From Solitalea agri (GTDB lineage: Bacteria; Bacteroidota; Bacteroidia; Sphingobacteriales; Sphingobacteriaceae), in the NCBI RefSeq assembly GCF_023914155.1, contig NZ_JAMWYS010000021.1, forward strand, positions 1 to 43,416: a stretch of DNA of 43,416 nucleotides, in the 5' to 3' direction. The notes below the pieces were generated by a model, which was not told the origin of the DNA, ran no database searches, and worked only from the letters and a program-made list of their open reading frames with translations. A program made the translations under genes and the position numbers. Every line of letters begins with the position of its first letter. Within the stretch, counting starts at the first letter, position 1. Shown here one piece after another: positions 8,563 through 17,485 of the stretch.

Positions 8563-8781
8563 TTATTTATACCTATAAGTGATACGCCCCTTGGTTAAAT
8601 CGTAAGGCGACATTTCTAATTTAACTTTATCGCCAGGTAAAATTTTGATGTAATTCATTCTCATTTTACCCGAAATGTGTGCAATAATTTCGTGCCCGTT
8701 TTCAAGTTCTACACGAAACATTGCATTTGATAATGCTTCTCTAATGATTCCGTCCTGCTCAATTGAGGATTGTTTTGCCAT
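8563..8781 (-). CDS. infA: Translation initiation factor IF-1
   Basis: 72 residues of a single OB-fold: [40 protein letters not shown], and [23 protein letters not shown]-1 occupies the A site of the 30S subunit during initiation. It lies 8 nt after map and 1 nt before rpmJ, typical of the Bacteroidota spc-alpha junction. Confidence 0.98.
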   Translation of the reverse strand: MAKQSSIEQDGIIREALSNAMFRVELENGHEIIAHISGKMRMNYIKILPGDKVKLEMSPYDLTKGRITYRYK

Positions 8782-8789
8782 TTAGTATA

Positions 8790-9563
8790 TTATTTTGCTA
8801 ATACTTCTTCTATACATGAGAAAGTTGATAACACATCCGCTTTTCCATTAGAAACAGCTATAGTGTGTTCAAAGTGAGCTGAAGGTAAGCGGTCCTGAGT
8901 GAAGATTGTCCACCCATCATTTGCTTGCTTAACTCGGTGTGTTCCCATATTAATCATGGGTTCAATCGCAATTACTAAGCCCTCCTGAAGTTTCATTCCC
9001 GAACCACGTTTACCGTAATTAGGAACTTGAGGATCTTCATGCAAATGCTTTCCAACTCCATGGCCCACCAACTCTCTAACTACTCCGTATCCATGCTTTT
9101 CGGCATGTTCCTGAACAGCATAACTGATATCGCCTAACCTCATTCCAACAACCGCTTTCTCTATTGCAAATGCTAAGCATTCTTTAGTAACATCAAGCAA
9201 TTGCTGAACTTCAGGGGCAATTTCACCAACCGCGAAAGTGTAGGCTGAATCACCGTAAAACTTGTTTTTAAGAACACCACAATCAACAGAGATGATATCC
9301 CCTTCTTTTAACTCGTTTTTAGTTGGGAACCCATGCACCACTACTTCATTTACTGAAATACATAGTGATGCAGGGAATCCTTCATATCCTTTAAATGCAG
9401 GTATCGCTTTATTGTCGCGGATAAACTCCTCGGCAATTTGATCAAGCTTAAGGGAAGTAACTCCCGGCTTAATATGTTTAGCAACTTCTGCTAATGTTTT
9501 TGAAACTAATAAAGAACTTTCACGAATTAGTTCAATCTCTTCTGCTGACTTATAATGTACCAT
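8790..9563 (-). CDS. map: Methionine aminopeptidase, type I
   Basis: 257 residues. It removes the initiator Met from nascent proteins using two metal ions. The five metal ligands of the pita-bread fold are in place: Asp94 (SVDCG), Asp105 (YGDSAY), His168 (VGHGVGKHLHEDPQVPNY), Glu201 (IAIEPM) and Glu232 (FEHT). Substrate-side His77 (VVVHGFP) is also present. It is co-directional between secY and infA; adk, found at this spot in many other phyla, is absent. Confidence 0.97.
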   Translation of the reverse strand: MVHYKSAEEIELIRESSLLVSKTLAEVAKHIKPGVTSLKLDQIAEEFIRDNKAIPAFKGYEGFPASLCISVNEVVVHGFPTKNELKEGDIISVDCGVLKNKFYGDSAYTFAVGEIAPEVQQLLDVTKECLAFAIEKAVVGMRLGDISYAVQEHAEKHGYGVVRELVGHGVGKHLHEDPQVPNYGKRGSGMKLQEGLVIAIEPMINMGTHRVKQANDGWTIFTQDRLPSAHFEHTIAVSNGKADVLSTFSCIEEVLAK

Positions 9564-9586
9564 CCAGGCTTTCCCTCAATACGATA

Positions 9587-10909
9587 TTATTGAACTGCAG
9601 AAGTCGCAGGTGTACGACCTTGAATTCTGCCTGTCTTCATTAATCCATCATAATGACGCATTAATAAATGACTTTCGATCTGTTGTAATGTATCAAGAAC
9701 TACACCTACGGTAATCAATAAAGAAGTTCCACCAAAGAAGTGGGCAAATCCTGCCGTAACCCCAGCTTTCATAGCTATTGAAGGCATGATCGCAATAATT
9801 GCTAAGAATACCGAACCAGGGAAAGTAATGCGTGAAACGATCTGATCGATAAAATCAGCAGTTGGTCTTCCTGGTTTAACACCTGGTACAAAACCTCCGT
9901 TACGTTTCATATCATCAGCCATCTGAACCGGATTAACCGAGATAGCCGTGTATAAGAAAGTAAAAAGGATGATTAAAATGGCAAACGATGCGTTGTAGGT
10001 TACCGAAGTAAAGTCACGGAATTCACCTAACAAACCACTAGAAGCTGCTTCAGGGAAGAATTGACCAATGGTGGAAGGAATAAACATGATTGCTTGGGCA
10101 AAAATGATAGGCATAACACCAGCAGCATTCACTTTTAAAGGAATGTACTGACGAACGCCACCATATTGTTTATCACCTACGATACGTTTTGCGTATTGTA
10201 CCGGTATTTTACGAGTACCCTGAACAATCAGGATAGCGAACATAACAATACCTAATAAAATAACATTTTCGATAATGAAGGTGATAACACCACCTGCACC
10301 ACCTAAACGGGTTTGAAGTTCTTGTACTAACGACAATGGCAAGCGAGCAATGATACCTACCATGATAATGATAGAAATACCGTTACCAATACCTTTGTCA
10401 GTAATTTTCTCACCTAACCACATTACAAACATGGTACCTGCGGTAAGAATCACTACTGATGACAATGTGAACAAAGAAGCGTTCACTATTACGGCTTCAG
10501 CAGGAACCATGGTTTTTAAGTAACCGATTGCCTGCGCTGCAGTAATAACAACTGTCAGAATACGAGTAATTTTATTGATTTGTCGACGGCCACTTTCGCC
10601 TTCTTTCTGCATCTTCTGGAAAGATGGAACCGCTATCGTTAATAACTGAATAACGATTGAAGCCGAGATATACGGCATTACACCCAGTGCGAACACTGAT
10701 GCACGAGAAAATGAACCACCCGCAAACATATTAAGCAACCCAAGAATACCTTCTTGGGCGCTTTGTTTTAAATGCGTTGGGTCAACTCCCGGTAATACGA
10801 TATAAGAACCAATACGGTAAATCAATAGGAACAAGAGAGTATTTAGAATACGAGTTCTAAGATCCTCGATATGCCAGATGTTTTTAAGAGTGCTTACCAG
10901 TCGTTTCAT
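9587..10909 (-). CDS. secY: Protein translocase subunit SecY
   Basis: 440 residues with about ten hydrophobic segments. This is the channel subunit of the SecYEG translocon in the inner membrane. Signature stretches include GSYIVLPGVDP near the start, the plug region ILGLLNMFAGGSFSRASVFALGVMPYISASI, and GFVPGVKPGRPTADFI in the cytosolic C5 loop. It lies between rplO and map; co-transcription with ribosomal proteins is standard for the spc operon. Confidence 0.98.
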   Translation of the reverse strand: MKRLVSTLKNIWHIEDLRTRILNTLLFLLIYRIGSYIVLPGVDPTHLKQSAQEGILGLLNMFAGGSFSRASVFALGVMPYISASIVIQLLTIAVPSFQKMQKEGESGRRQINKITRILTVVITAAQAIGYLKTMVPAEAVIVNASLFTLSSVVILTAGTMFVMWLGEKITDKGIGNGISIIIMVGIIARLPLSLVQELQTRLGGAGGVITFIIENVILLGIVMFAILIVQGTRKIPVQYAKRIVGDKQYGGVRQYIPLKVNAAGVMPIIFAQAIMFIPSTIGQFFPEAASSGLLGEFRDFTSVTYNASFAILIILFTFLYTAISVNPVQMADDMKRNGGFVPGVKPGRPTADFIDQIVSRITFPGSVFLAIIAIMPSIAMKAGVTAGFAHFFGGTSLLITVGVVLDTLQQIESHLLMRHYDGLMKTGRIQGRTPATSAVQ

Positions 10910-10919
10910 GTATTTACAA

Positions 10920-11366
10920 TTACAGCTTTACAACAACACCACCTTGAGCTTCGATAGCCTGAACAGCTTTTTCAGAGAAAGCATGCGCTTTAACTTCAAC
11001 TTTAGCTTTCAGTTCTCCACGGCCCAAGATCTTCACCAAGTCAGATTTTGAAACTAAACCATGAGCTCTCATAGCCTCGTTATCAATAACTGATAAGTTA
11101 AATTTCTCCGCTAACCCTTGTAAAACATCTAGGTTGATACCTACATATTCTACACGGTTAATATTTTTAAAGCCAACTTTTGGCAAACGACGCTGTAAAG
11201 GCATCTGGCCACCTTCAAAACCAATTTTGGTTGAGTTACCAGAGCGAGATCCAGCACCTTTATGACCACGAGTAGAGGTTCCACCTTTACCAGATCCAGT
11301 ACCGCGACCTATACGCTTACCATGCTTTACAGAACCTTCTGCAGGTTTTAAACTACTTAAGTTCAT
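10920..11366 (-). CDS. rplO: 50S ribosomal protein uL15
   Basis: The chosen ATG at 11366 gives MNLSSLKPAEGSVKHGKRIG, the usual uL15 start, and 148 residues. A TTG at 11384 would add six residues and overlap rpmD, so I reject it. The Gly/Arg-rich N-terminal part (GRGTGSGKGGTSTRGHKGAG) threads through 23S rRNA, and the C-terminal domain follows. It starts 4 nt after the rpmD stop and ends 10 nt before secY. Confidence 0.96.
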   Translation of the reverse strand: MNLSSLKPAEGSVKHGKRIGRGTGSGKGGTSTRGHKGAGSRSGNSTKIGFEGGQMPLQRRLPKVGFKNINRVEYVGINLDVLQGLAEKFNLSVIDNEAMRAHGLVSKSDLVKILGRGELKAKVEVKAHAFSEKAVQAIEAQGGVVVKL

Positions 11367-11370
11367 ATCA

Positions 11371-11550
11371 TTAAATATTTTCAATTGCTACCAAATGTGT
11401 TACTTGTTTCACCATTCCGATAATAGCCGGAGTAGCTTCAACCTCTACACTTTTATTAATCTTGGTCAACCCTAAAGCTACCATCGTTTTCTTTTGGCGC
11501 TCTGAACGGTCGATAACGCTCTTAATTTGAGTGATTTTTATCTTAGCCAT
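11371..11550 (-). CDS. rpmD: 50S ribosomal protein uL30
   Basis: The start at 11550 gives MAKIKITQIKSVIDRSERQK and 59 residues, the normal uL30 length. A longer frame from 11589 would run back into rpsE with no conserved sequence. The core RQKKTMVALGLTKINKSVEV is diagnostic. It is packed between rpsE (4 nt upstream) and rplO (4 nt downstream). Confidence 0.95.
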   Translation of the reverse strand: MAKIKITQIKSVIDRSERQKKTMVALGLTKINKSVEVEATPAIIGMVKQVTHLVAIENI

Positions 11551-11554
11551 TTTC

Positions 11555-12073
11555 TTAACCGTTAAATACTTTGTCCAAAGATACTCCACGTTGCTGAGCT
11601 ACAGATACTGCATCACGCATTTTAGTTAATGCATCAATAGTAGCTTTAACTACGTTATGAGGGTTTGATGATCCTTTTGATTTTGCTAATACGTCGGTAA
11701 TACCAGCTGACTCAAGAACCGCACGCATCGCACCACCGGCAATAACGCCAGTACCGTGAGCTGCAGGTTTAATGAATACATAACCACCTGAGAATTTACC
11801 GTGCGCTTCGTGAGGAACAGTACCTTTTAATACAGGAACTTTTACCAACGATTTTTTAGCGTCATCAACACCTTTTGAAATTGCTTCGGTAACCTCTTTC
11901 GCTTTACCTAAACCATATCCTACTACGCCGTGCTCATCACCTACCACTACGATAGCTGAGAAACTGAAGGTACGACCACCTTTAGTTACTTTGGCAACAC
12001 GTTGAATAGAAACCAAGCGGTCTTTCAACTCGATTTCGCTAGATTTAACTCTTTTAATATTTGCAGTTGACAT
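11555..12073 (-). CDS. rpsE: 30S ribosomal protein uS5
   Basis: 172 residues: the double-stranded-RNA-binding-like N-domain ([39 protein letters not shown]) and the C-domain ([34 protein letters not shown]). uS5 contributes to decoding fidelity and the mRNA entry channel. The loop region that determines spectinomycin response looks unaltered. It follows rplR by 10 nt. Confidence 0.98.
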   Translation of the reverse strand: MSTANIKRVKSSEIELKDRLVSIQRVAKVTKGGRTFSFSAIVVVGDEHGVVGYGLGKAKEVTEAISKGVDDAKKSLVKVPVLKGTVPHEAHGKFSGGYVFIKPAAHGTGVIAGGAMRAVLESAGITDVLAKSKGSSNPHNVVKATIDALTKMRDAVSVAQQRGVSLDKVFNG

Positions 12074-12083
12074 TGTTCTTCAA

Positions 12084-12434
12084 TTAAAAGTTTAAACCGC
12101 CTTCTCTCGCGCCTTCAGCCAATGATTTCACTCGACCGTGGTACAGGTAACCATTACGATCAAATACTACAGTTGTAATACCTGCCGCTACAGCTTTTTC
12201 AGCGATTAATTTACCTACTAATTTTGATTGCTCAGATTTGTTTACATTGGTAGCCAATTTATCAGCTAATGTAGAAGCTGATACTAAGGTTTTACCTGCA
12301 ACATCATCAATGATTTGAGCATAGATACCTTTGTTGCTACGGAATACAGTTAAACGTGGACGCTCAGTACTTCCGGCAATATTTTTTCTGATACCTTTTT
12401 TAATTCTGTCTCTACGACTTAATTTACTTGCCAT
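12084..12434 (-). CDS. rplR: 50S ribosomal protein uL18
   Basis: 116 residues with the uL18 pattern [33 protein letters not shown] and the C-terminal [25 protein letters not shown]. uL18 binds 5S rRNA in the central protuberance. It is placed between rplF (7 nt) and rpsE (10 nt) in standard spc order. Confidence 0.98.
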   Translation of the reverse strand: MASKLSRRDRIKKGIRKNIAGSTERPRLTVFRSNKGIYAQIIDDVAGKTLVSASTLADKLATNVNKSEQSKLVGKLIAEKAVAAGITTVVFDRNGYLYHGRVKSLAEGAREGGLNF

Positions 12435-12441
12435 GGCTCAA

Positions 12442-12999
12442 TTATTTCTTACCAGCTGATTTACCAGCTTTTCTACGTAAAACTTCACCTTCAAATTTAA
12501 CACCTTTACCTTTATATGGCTCAGGAGCACGCAACGAACGGATCTTTGCAGCCACCTGTCCAATTAACTGCTTATCGATCCCTTCAAGGATGATAGTAGG
12601 GTTTTTACCCTTTTCAGCAGTGGTAGAAACTTTAATTTCTGCCGGTAATTGGAATACATAGTGGTGAGAGAATCCTAACACAAGATCAAGTGTATTACCT
12701 TGGTTTGAAGCACGGTAACCCACACCTACTAATTCTTGTGTAATTTTATATCCTTCGGTAACGCCTTTAACCATGTTGTTTAACAAAGCGCGGTATAAAC
12801 CGTGTAATGCTTTGTGACGTTTTTGGTCTGTTGGACGTTGAACCAGTAATTTTCCGTCTTCAACTGCAACTGTGATATCGGTATCGATGGCTTGAGTTAA
12901 CTCGCCTTTAGGACCTTTTACAGTTACTACGTTCTCAGGAGATACAGTTACCTGAACGTTCGAAGCTAGTGCGATTGGTAATTTACCTATACGTGACAT
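12442..12999 (-). CDS. rplF: 50S ribosomal protein uL6
   Basis: 185 residues, beginning MSRIGKLPIALASNVQVTVS and containing VKGPKGELTQ and the signature PEPYKGKGVKFEGEVLRRKAGK near the C-terminus. uL6 sits near the factor-binding site by the sarcin-ricin loop. It is 18 nt downstream of rpsH. Confidence 0.98.
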   Translation of the reverse strand: MSRIGKLPIALASNVQVTVSPENVVTVKGPKGELTQAIDTDITVAVEDGKLLVQRPTDQKRHKALHGLYRALLNNMVKGVTEGYKITQELVGVGYRASNQGNTLDLVLGFSHHYVFQLPAEIKVSTTAEKGKNPTIILEGIDKQLIGQVAAKIRSLRAPEPYKGKGVKFEGEVLRRKAGKSAGKK

Positions 13000-13017
13000 T
13001 TCTTCTACTTCCTCCTA

Positions 13018-13416
13018 TTAATAAACGTAACATAATACTTCACCGCCAATTTTCTGAGTACGAGCCTCTTTGTCGGTCATAACACCTTTTGAAGTAGAAA
13101 GGATGGCAACACCTAAACCGTTCAATACGCGAGGAAGTTCTTCAACACCTACGTACTGGCGGTGGCCAGGTTTACTGATTCTTTCAATCTTTGTAATTGC
13201 AGAAAGATTATTAATCGGGTTGTACTTCAACGCGATTTTAATAACTCCCTGAGGTCCAGCCTCTTCAAACTTAAAGTTTGCGATGTATCCTTTATCAAAA
13301 AGTACTTTTGTAATTTCCTTTTTGATATTAGATGCAGGAATTTCGACAACCCGGTGGTTGGCCTTAATGGCATTCCTTACTCTGGTTAAATAGTCTGCTA
13401 TTGGATCACCTAACAT
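13018..13416 (-). CDS. rpsH: 30S ribosomal protein uS8
   Basis: 132 residues with DPIADYLTRVRNAIKANH at the start and the C-terminal signature GVAILSTSKGVMTDKEARTQKIGGEVLCYVY. uS8 binds helix 21 of 16S rRNA and, in E. coli, represses the spc operon by binding its mRNA near rplE. Here it is preceded by the widest gap inside the spc segment (87 nt), which carries a hairpin with a T-tract and a promoter-like box. Confidence 0.98.
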   Translation of the reverse strand: MLGDPIADYLTRVRNAIKANHRVVEIPASNIKKEITKVLFDKGYIANFKFEEAGPQGVIKIALKYNPINNLSAITKIERISKPGHRQYVGVEELPRVLNGLGVAILSTSKGVMTDKEARTQKIGGEVLCYVY

Positions 13417-13436
13417 TTTTATTTATATTAATTCAT

Positions 13437-13475
13437 AAAAAACGAGGCGCAAAGATACAAAGTATCCTTGTGCCT
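13437..13475 (-). terminator. Attenuator-like hairpin between rpsN and rpsH
   Basis: On the minus strand a 13-nt arm (13475-13463) pairs with 13457-13445 at 12 of 13 positions (one G-U, one mismatch) around a 5-nt loop. Two bases later there are six T (13442-13437). This is the geometry of an intrinsic terminator placed inside the spc operon, so it would act as an attenuator or partial terminator. Confidence 0.6.
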
Positions 13476-13480
13476 TGAAA
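13450..13480 (-). promoter_or_regulatory. Possible internal promoter before rpsH
   Basis: Minus-strand TATCTTTG (13457-13450) matches the Bacteroidota TAnnTTTG box exactly. The upstream element 19 nt away is only T-rich (TTTTC), not TTTG. The box lies within the 3' arm of the attenuator-like hairpin. It would drive rpsH onward separately from the upstream genes. Confidence 0.4.
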
Positions 13481-13503
13481 ATATTTTTATATTTTTTTAT
13501 TGA

Positions 13504-13773
13504 TTACCAGCTAGATTTGGTTACACCTGGAATTTTACCGTGTGAAGCCATCTCGCGGAACAACACCCTTGAAATACCGAACTGACGCATATAACCGCGT
13601 GGACGTCCGGTGATTTTACAACGGTTGTGTAAACGAACCGGAGAAGCATTTTTAGGTAATTTATCCAAGGCTACGTAATCACCTGCTGCTTTTAATGCCG
13701 CACGTTTCTCAGCGTATTTATCAACCAATTTTTGGCGTTTAACCTCACGGGCTTTTACTGATTCTTTAGCCAT
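13504..13773 (-). CDS. rpsN: 30S ribosomal protein uS14, zinc-free form
   Basis: 89 residues, the length of the zinc-independent uS14 class (the zinc type is near 61). The C-terminal signature [20 protein letters not shown] and [13 protein letters not shown] are present, but only one cysteine exists. It is needed for 30S head assembly. It lies 5 nt after rplE; the following gap to rpsH is unusually long. Confidence 0.98.
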   Translation of the reverse strand: MAKESVKAREVKRQKLVDKYAEKRAALKAAGDYVALDKLPKNASPVRLHNRCKITGRPRGYMRQFGISRVLFREMASHGKIPGVTKSSW

Positions 13774-13778
13774 TATCC

Positions 13779-14327
13779 TTATTTTTTAAATGGAATTCCG
13801 AATGATTTTAACAATTCAAATGCTTCAGCATCAGTATCAGCCGAAGTAACGAAGGTAATATCCATACCCATGATCTTGTTGATTCTATCAATGTTGATCT
13901 CTGGGAAGATGATTTGCTCGGTAACACCTAAAGTGTAGTTACCTTTGCCATCAAAACCTTTATCGTTAATGCCTTTGAAATCACGGATACGAGGTAAAGC
14001 AACGGCGATCAAACGATCTAAGAATTCGTACATGTTGTTATCACGTAAAGTAACACGAACCCCTACAGGAACGTTTTTACGTAATTTAAAGTTCGAAATA
14101 TCTTTTTTCGATTTTGAAGCTACCGCTTTCTGACCTGAGATAATGGTCATTTCTTCAACAGCATTGTCAATAAGTTTTTTGTCAGATACTGCAGCACCAA
14201 CACCTTGGCTTAAACAGATCTTCAATAACTTAGGAACTTGCATGCTGCTTTTGTATTCAAATTTCTCTTTCAAAGCAGGCACTACATCTGCAGTGTATTT
14301 TGCTTTTAATCTAGGTACGTATGACAT
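13779..14327 (-). CDS. rplE: 50S ribosomal protein uL5
   Basis: 182 residues, with the conserved core [48 protein letters not shown] and the C-terminal [19 protein letters not shown]. uL5 contacts 5S rRNA and P-site tRNA. Its ATG overlaps the rplX stop by one base, indicating translational coupling. Confidence 0.98.
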   Translation of the reverse strand: MSYVPRLKAKYTADVVPALKEKFEYKSSMQVPKLLKICLSQGVGAAVSDKKLIDNAVEEMTIISGQKAVASKSKKDISNFKLRKNVPVGVRVTLRDNNMYEFLDRLIAVALPRIRDFKGINDKGFDGKGNYTLGVTEQIIFPEINIDRINKIMGMDITFVTSADTDAEAFELLKSFGIPFKK

Positions 14328-14662
14328 TACTTGATTACCTCCCCTGAAACTTTAGCGTAACGCACTAATTTACCATCAACCAATTTACGTCCAACGCGAG
14401 ATAGTTTACCTGATTTAGGATCAACTAATTTCAAGTTAGAGATATTGATTGGAGCTTCCATCTTAACGATACCACCGTTAGGATTTTTAGCATTAGGTTT
14501 AGTGTGCTTAGAAACCAAATTTGCACCTTCAACAGTTGCACGGTTTTTTTCGATATCTACAGCTAGTACTTTACCTTGAGTACCTTTCGCATCACCTGCG
14601 ATAACTTTCACTAAATCACCAGTACGGATCTTTAGCTTAGGCTGTTTAACAGTTTTTTTCAT
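14327..14662 (-). CDS. rplX: 50S ribosomal protein uL24
   Basis: 111 residues with a KOW motif near residues 14-40 ([20 protein letters not shown]) and the conserved [20 protein letters not shown]. uL24 is an early assembly protein near the exit tunnel. It starts 1 nt after the rplN stop and overlaps rplE by one base. Confidence 0.98.
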   Translation of the reverse strand: MKKTVKQPKLKIRTGDLVKVIAGDAKGTQGKVLAVDIEKNRATVEGANLVSKHTKPNAKNPNGGIVKMEAPINISNLKLVDPKSGKLSRVGRKLVDGKLVRYAKVSGEVIK

Positions 14663-14663
14663 A

Positions 14664-15032
14664 TTATAACACCTCCGGAGCTAATGATACAATTTTCATG
14701 AATTGTTTCTCTCTCAACTCTCTGGCAACAGGGCCAAAGATACGAGTACCACGTGGCTCGTCCTGGTTGTTTAACAACACAGCAGCATTATCATCGAAAC
14801 GGATGTATGAACCATCTTTACGACGTACTTCTTTTTTGGTACGAACTACTACGGCTTTCGATACAGTTCCTTTTTTCACGTTTCCAGAAGGAATAGCGTG
14901 TTTTACAGAAACAACGATCTTGTCACCAACAGAAGCATAGCGCTTGCCGGTACCGCCTAGAACTCTAATACATAATACTTCTTTGGCACCACTGTTATCA
15001 GCAACAGTAAGCCTGCTTTCTTGTTGTATCAT
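14664..15032 (-). CDS. rplN: 50S ribosomal protein uL14
   Basis: 122 residues, the canonical length: [20 protein letters not shown], the basic loop [20 protein letters not shown], and [20 protein letters not shown]. uL14 forms an intersubunit bridge and is the docking site of the silencing factor RsfS. The start overlaps the rpsQ stop by one base. Confidence 0.98.
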   Translation of the reverse strand: MIQQESRLTVADNSGAKEVLCIRVLGGTGKRYASVGDKIVVSVKHAIPSGNVKKGTVSKAVVVRTKKEVRRKDGSYIRFDDNAAVLLNNQDEPRGTRIFGPVARELREKQFMKIVSLAPEVL

Positions 15033-15286
15033 TATTTAGCCCTCTCAATAATTTCGATTAATCTCCAGTTTTTATTTTTACTCAGCGGACGAGTTTCCAT
15101 AATTGACACAGTATCACCGATACCGCACTCGTTTTTCTCGTCATGAGCCATAAATTTGGTAGTTTTCTTAATAAACTTACCATAAATCGGGTGCTTAACT
15201 TTACGTTCAACAGTAACGACAACAGACTTGTCCATTTTGTTACTAATGACTTTCCCGATTCTTACTTTTCTTAAGTTTCTTTCCAT
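15032..15286 (-). CDS. rpsQ: 30S ribosomal protein uS17
   Basis: 84 residues of OB-fold with [39 protein letters not shown] and [17 protein letters not shown], all diagnostic of uS17, a primary 16S-binding protein. It lies 14 nt after rpmC and overlaps rplN by one base. Confidence 0.98.
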   Translation of the reverse strand: MERNLRKVRIGKVISNKMDKSVVVTVERKVKHPIYGKFIKKTTKFMAHDEKNECGIGDTVSIMETRPLSKNKNWRLIEIIERAK

Positions 15287-15300
15287 TTTACTTAAAAGTA

Positions 15301-15507
15301 TTATTGCTGGTTGGCAGCAGCTTTATTGCGCTGAGTCAACTCAGTGTTTAAACGAGCAATGTCCTTACGAAGAGCCTTGATTTTTAGAGGATTTTCAAGC
15401 GCTGAAACTGCGTGACCAAACTTAGCTTTCGTTAAGTTTGCTTCTTCTTCCGCAATACGAGCTTTGATTTCTTCTACAGTTAACTCTTTAATTTCTGCGT
15501 ATTTCAT
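15301..15507 (-). CDS. rpmC: 50S ribosomal protein uL29
   Basis: 68 residues, two helices: [20 protein letters not shown] and [21 protein letters not shown]. uL29 sits at the tunnel exit and helps dock SRP and trigger factor. It follows rplP by 31 nt. Confidence 0.97.
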   Translation of the reverse strand: MKYAEIKELTVEEIKARIAEEEANLTKAKFGHAVSALENPLKIKALRKDIARLNTELTQRNKAAANQQ

Positions 15508-15538
15508 TGTTTTAAATTTTTACCGGTTCAACAATAGA

Positions 15539-15961
15539 TTAAGCTTCTACGTAATCTCTACGTACTACGAACTTAGTTTTTACCGGAAGTTTCTGAGCTG
15601 CTAAACGCAACGCTTCTTTCGCTGTTTCCAGTGATACACCTTCTGCTTCGAACATAATACGACCAGGTTTAACTGGAGCTACCCAATATTCAGGAGCACC
15701 TTTACCTTTACCCATACGTACCTCTGCAGGTTTTTTGGTGATAGGCTTATCAGGGAAAATACGGATCCATACTTGTCCTTCACGTTTCATTGAACGGGTA
15801 ACCGCAATACGGGCCGCCTCAATCTGACGTGCAGTGATCCAGCATTCTTCAAGAGATTTGATTCCGAATGAGCCGAATTCTAGTTCGAAACCACGCTTGG
15901 CATTGCCTTTCATTTTGCCTTTCTGCGTCTTTCTAAACTTCGTTCTCTTTGGCTGTAACAT
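15539..15961 (-). CDS. rplP: 50S ribosomal protein uL16
   Basis: 140 residues starting [20 protein letters not shown]. The tRNA-contacting loop [20 protein letters not shown] and [17 protein letters not shown] complete the family pattern. uL16 organises the A-site and peptidyl-transferase region of 23S rRNA. It is 35 nt downstream of rpsC. Confidence 0.98.
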   Translation of the reverse strand: MLQPKRTKFRKTQKGKMKGNAKRGFELEFGSFGIKSLEECWITARQIEAARIAVTRSMKREGQVWIRIFPDKPITKKPAEVRMGKGKGAPEYWVAPVKPGRIMFEAEGVSLETAKEALRLAAQKLPVKTKFVVRRDYVEA

Positions 15962-15996
15962 ATTATTATACTTTAATAATGTTCTCTAAATATAAA

Positions 15997-16839
15997 TTAT
16001 CTTTTTCCGCCACGGTTTTGACCGCCTTTGCCACGATTGTCGCCACCACCACGGTTTTGACCGCCACGGTTATCACCGCCACGTCCACCACCACGGTTAT
16101 CACGACCACGACCGCCTTTGTTATCGCGACCACCTCTTTCGTTAAATGAAGCAGCACCTTCACGGCCTTTACCGGCAGCTTGTTGTGCACCTACATTTGG
16201 AGAAAGATCACGTTTACCAAAAACTTCACCTTTACAGATCCAAACTTTGATACCTAATTTACCATAGGTAGTTTGAGCTTCTGACAAAGCATAGTCAATA
16301 TCAGCACGGAATGTGTGTAATGGAACACGACCATCACGGTATTGTTCAGTACGAGCCATCTCAGCACCACCTACACGGCCAGATACCATAATTTTGATAC
16401 CTTCAGCACCCATACGCATGGTTGAAGCGATAGCTGTTTTCATTGCACGACGGAATGAAATACGAGCCTCTAATTGTTTAGCTACGCTTTCACCTACTAA
16501 AGTAGCGTCTAACTCAGGACGTTTGATCTCGAAAATGTTGATTTGAACATCTTTCTTAGTGATTTTCTTCAACTCTTCTTTGATCTTGTCAACTTCCTGA
16601 CCACCTTTACCAATCACGATTCCCGGACGGGCAGTGTGAATAGTAATAGTGATACGTTTTAAAGTACGCTCAATAACAACTTTAGCTACACCGCCTTTAG
16701 CGATACGAGCTTTTAAGTATTTGCGGATTTTATCGTCTTCTACCAGTTTATCAGCGTAGTTATTGCCACCAAACCAATTAGAATCCCATCCACGGATGAT
16801 GCCCAAACGAGCACTAATCGGATTAATTTTTTGTCCCAT
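15997..16839 (-). CDS. rpsC: 30S ribosomal protein uS3 with RGG-rich tail
   Basis: 280 residues. The N-domain ([20 protein letters not shown]) is followed by a KH-2 domain with the GKGG loop at 77-80 and the C-domain ([20 protein letters not shown]). uS3 lines the mRNA entry tunnel and has helicase activity in E. coli. The family core ends near residue 232. Residues 235-280 (16000-16137) form a tail almost wholly of Gly, Arg, Asn and Asp in RGG/RDNRGG units with net positive charge, presumably disordered and RNA-binding. DNA under the tail is internally repetitive and GC-rich against the neighbours. Confidence 0.97.
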   Translation of the reverse strand: MGQKINPISARLGIIRGWDSNWFGGNNYADKLVEDDKIRKYLKARIAKGGVAKVVIERTLKRITITIHTARPGIVIGKGGQEVDKIKEELKKITKKDVQINIFEIKRPELDATLVGESVAKQLEARISFRRAMKTAIASTMRMGAEGIKIMVSGRVGGAEMARTEQYRDGRVPLHTFRADIDYALSEAQTTYGKLGIKVWICKGEVFGKRDLSPNVGAQQAAGKGREGAASFNERGGRDNKGGRGRDNRGGGRGGDNRGGQNRGGGDNRGKGGQNRGGKR

Positions 16840-16858
16840 GTTTTCTTCTAATTAGTTA

Positions 16859-17212
16859 TTAGTTAGCACTATTTTTACTGTCAACTACTAATGTCACGTG
16901 GTTTGAACGCTTTCTGATACGGTAACCGCGACCCTGAGGAGCAGGACGTAAACGTTTTAACTGACGGCCACCGTCAACAAAAACAGTTTTTACATACAAC
17001 TCAGCATCTTCAATGCGAGTACCTTCATTTTTTGCCGCCCAGTTTGCAACAGCAGATAATAAGAGTTTCTCAACTCGTACTGAAGCTTCCTTGGTGTTAT
17101 ATTTCAAAATGTGTAAAGCATGTTCTACCTTTTGACCTCTGATCAGGTCAACTACCAAACGCATCTTACGAGGCGAGGTAGGGCAATCATTTAATTTTGC
17201 TACTGCTTCCAT
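16859..17212 (-). CDS. rplV: 50S ribosomal protein uL22
   Basis: 117 residues with [20 protein letters not shown] and the C-terminal loop region [20 protein letters not shown] that extends into the exit tunnel, where macrolide-resistance changes arise in other bacteria; no obvious insertion or deletion is seen here. It lies between rpsS (3 nt) and rpsC. Confidence 0.98.
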   Translation of the reverse strand: MEAVAKLNDCPTSPRKMRLVVDLIRGQKVEHALHILKYNTKEASVRVEKLLLSAVANWAAKNEGTRIEDAELYVKTVFVDGGRQLKRLRPAPQGRGYRIRKRSNHVTLVVDSKNSAN

Positions 17213-17215
17213 TTT

Positions 17216-17485
17216 TTATTTCTTTTTATCGCTACCATGTCCACGGAATGTACGTGTAGGAGCAAATTCACCTAATTTGTGTCCAACCATGTTTTCAGTT
17301 ACATACACCGGAATAAATTTATTACCGTTGTGTACTGCGAATGTATGACCTACGAAATCCGGAGAAATCATTGATCTACGAGACCAGGTTTTGATAACTG
17401 ATTTTTTACTCGCTTCATTTTGAGCAAGTACTTTGCTCTCTAAGTGATGAGCGATATAAGGACCTTTTTTAATTGAACGAGCCAT
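17216..17485 (-). CDS. rpsS: 30S ribosomal protein uS19
   Basis: 89 residues: [40 protein letters not shown] and [19 protein letters not shown]. uS19 pairs with uS13 in the 30S head. Its start overlaps the rplB stop by one base. Confidence 0.98.
   Translation of the reverse strand: MARSIKKGPYIAHHLESKVLAQNEASKKSVIKTWSRRSMISPDFVGHTFAVHNGNKFIPVYVTENMVGHKLGEFAPTRTFRGHGSDKKK

Noticed and set aside
15949-16149. Plus-strand Thr/Val-rich open frame
   Set aside because: It is the antisense shadow of the repetitive RGG tail of rpsC; low-complexity translation only.
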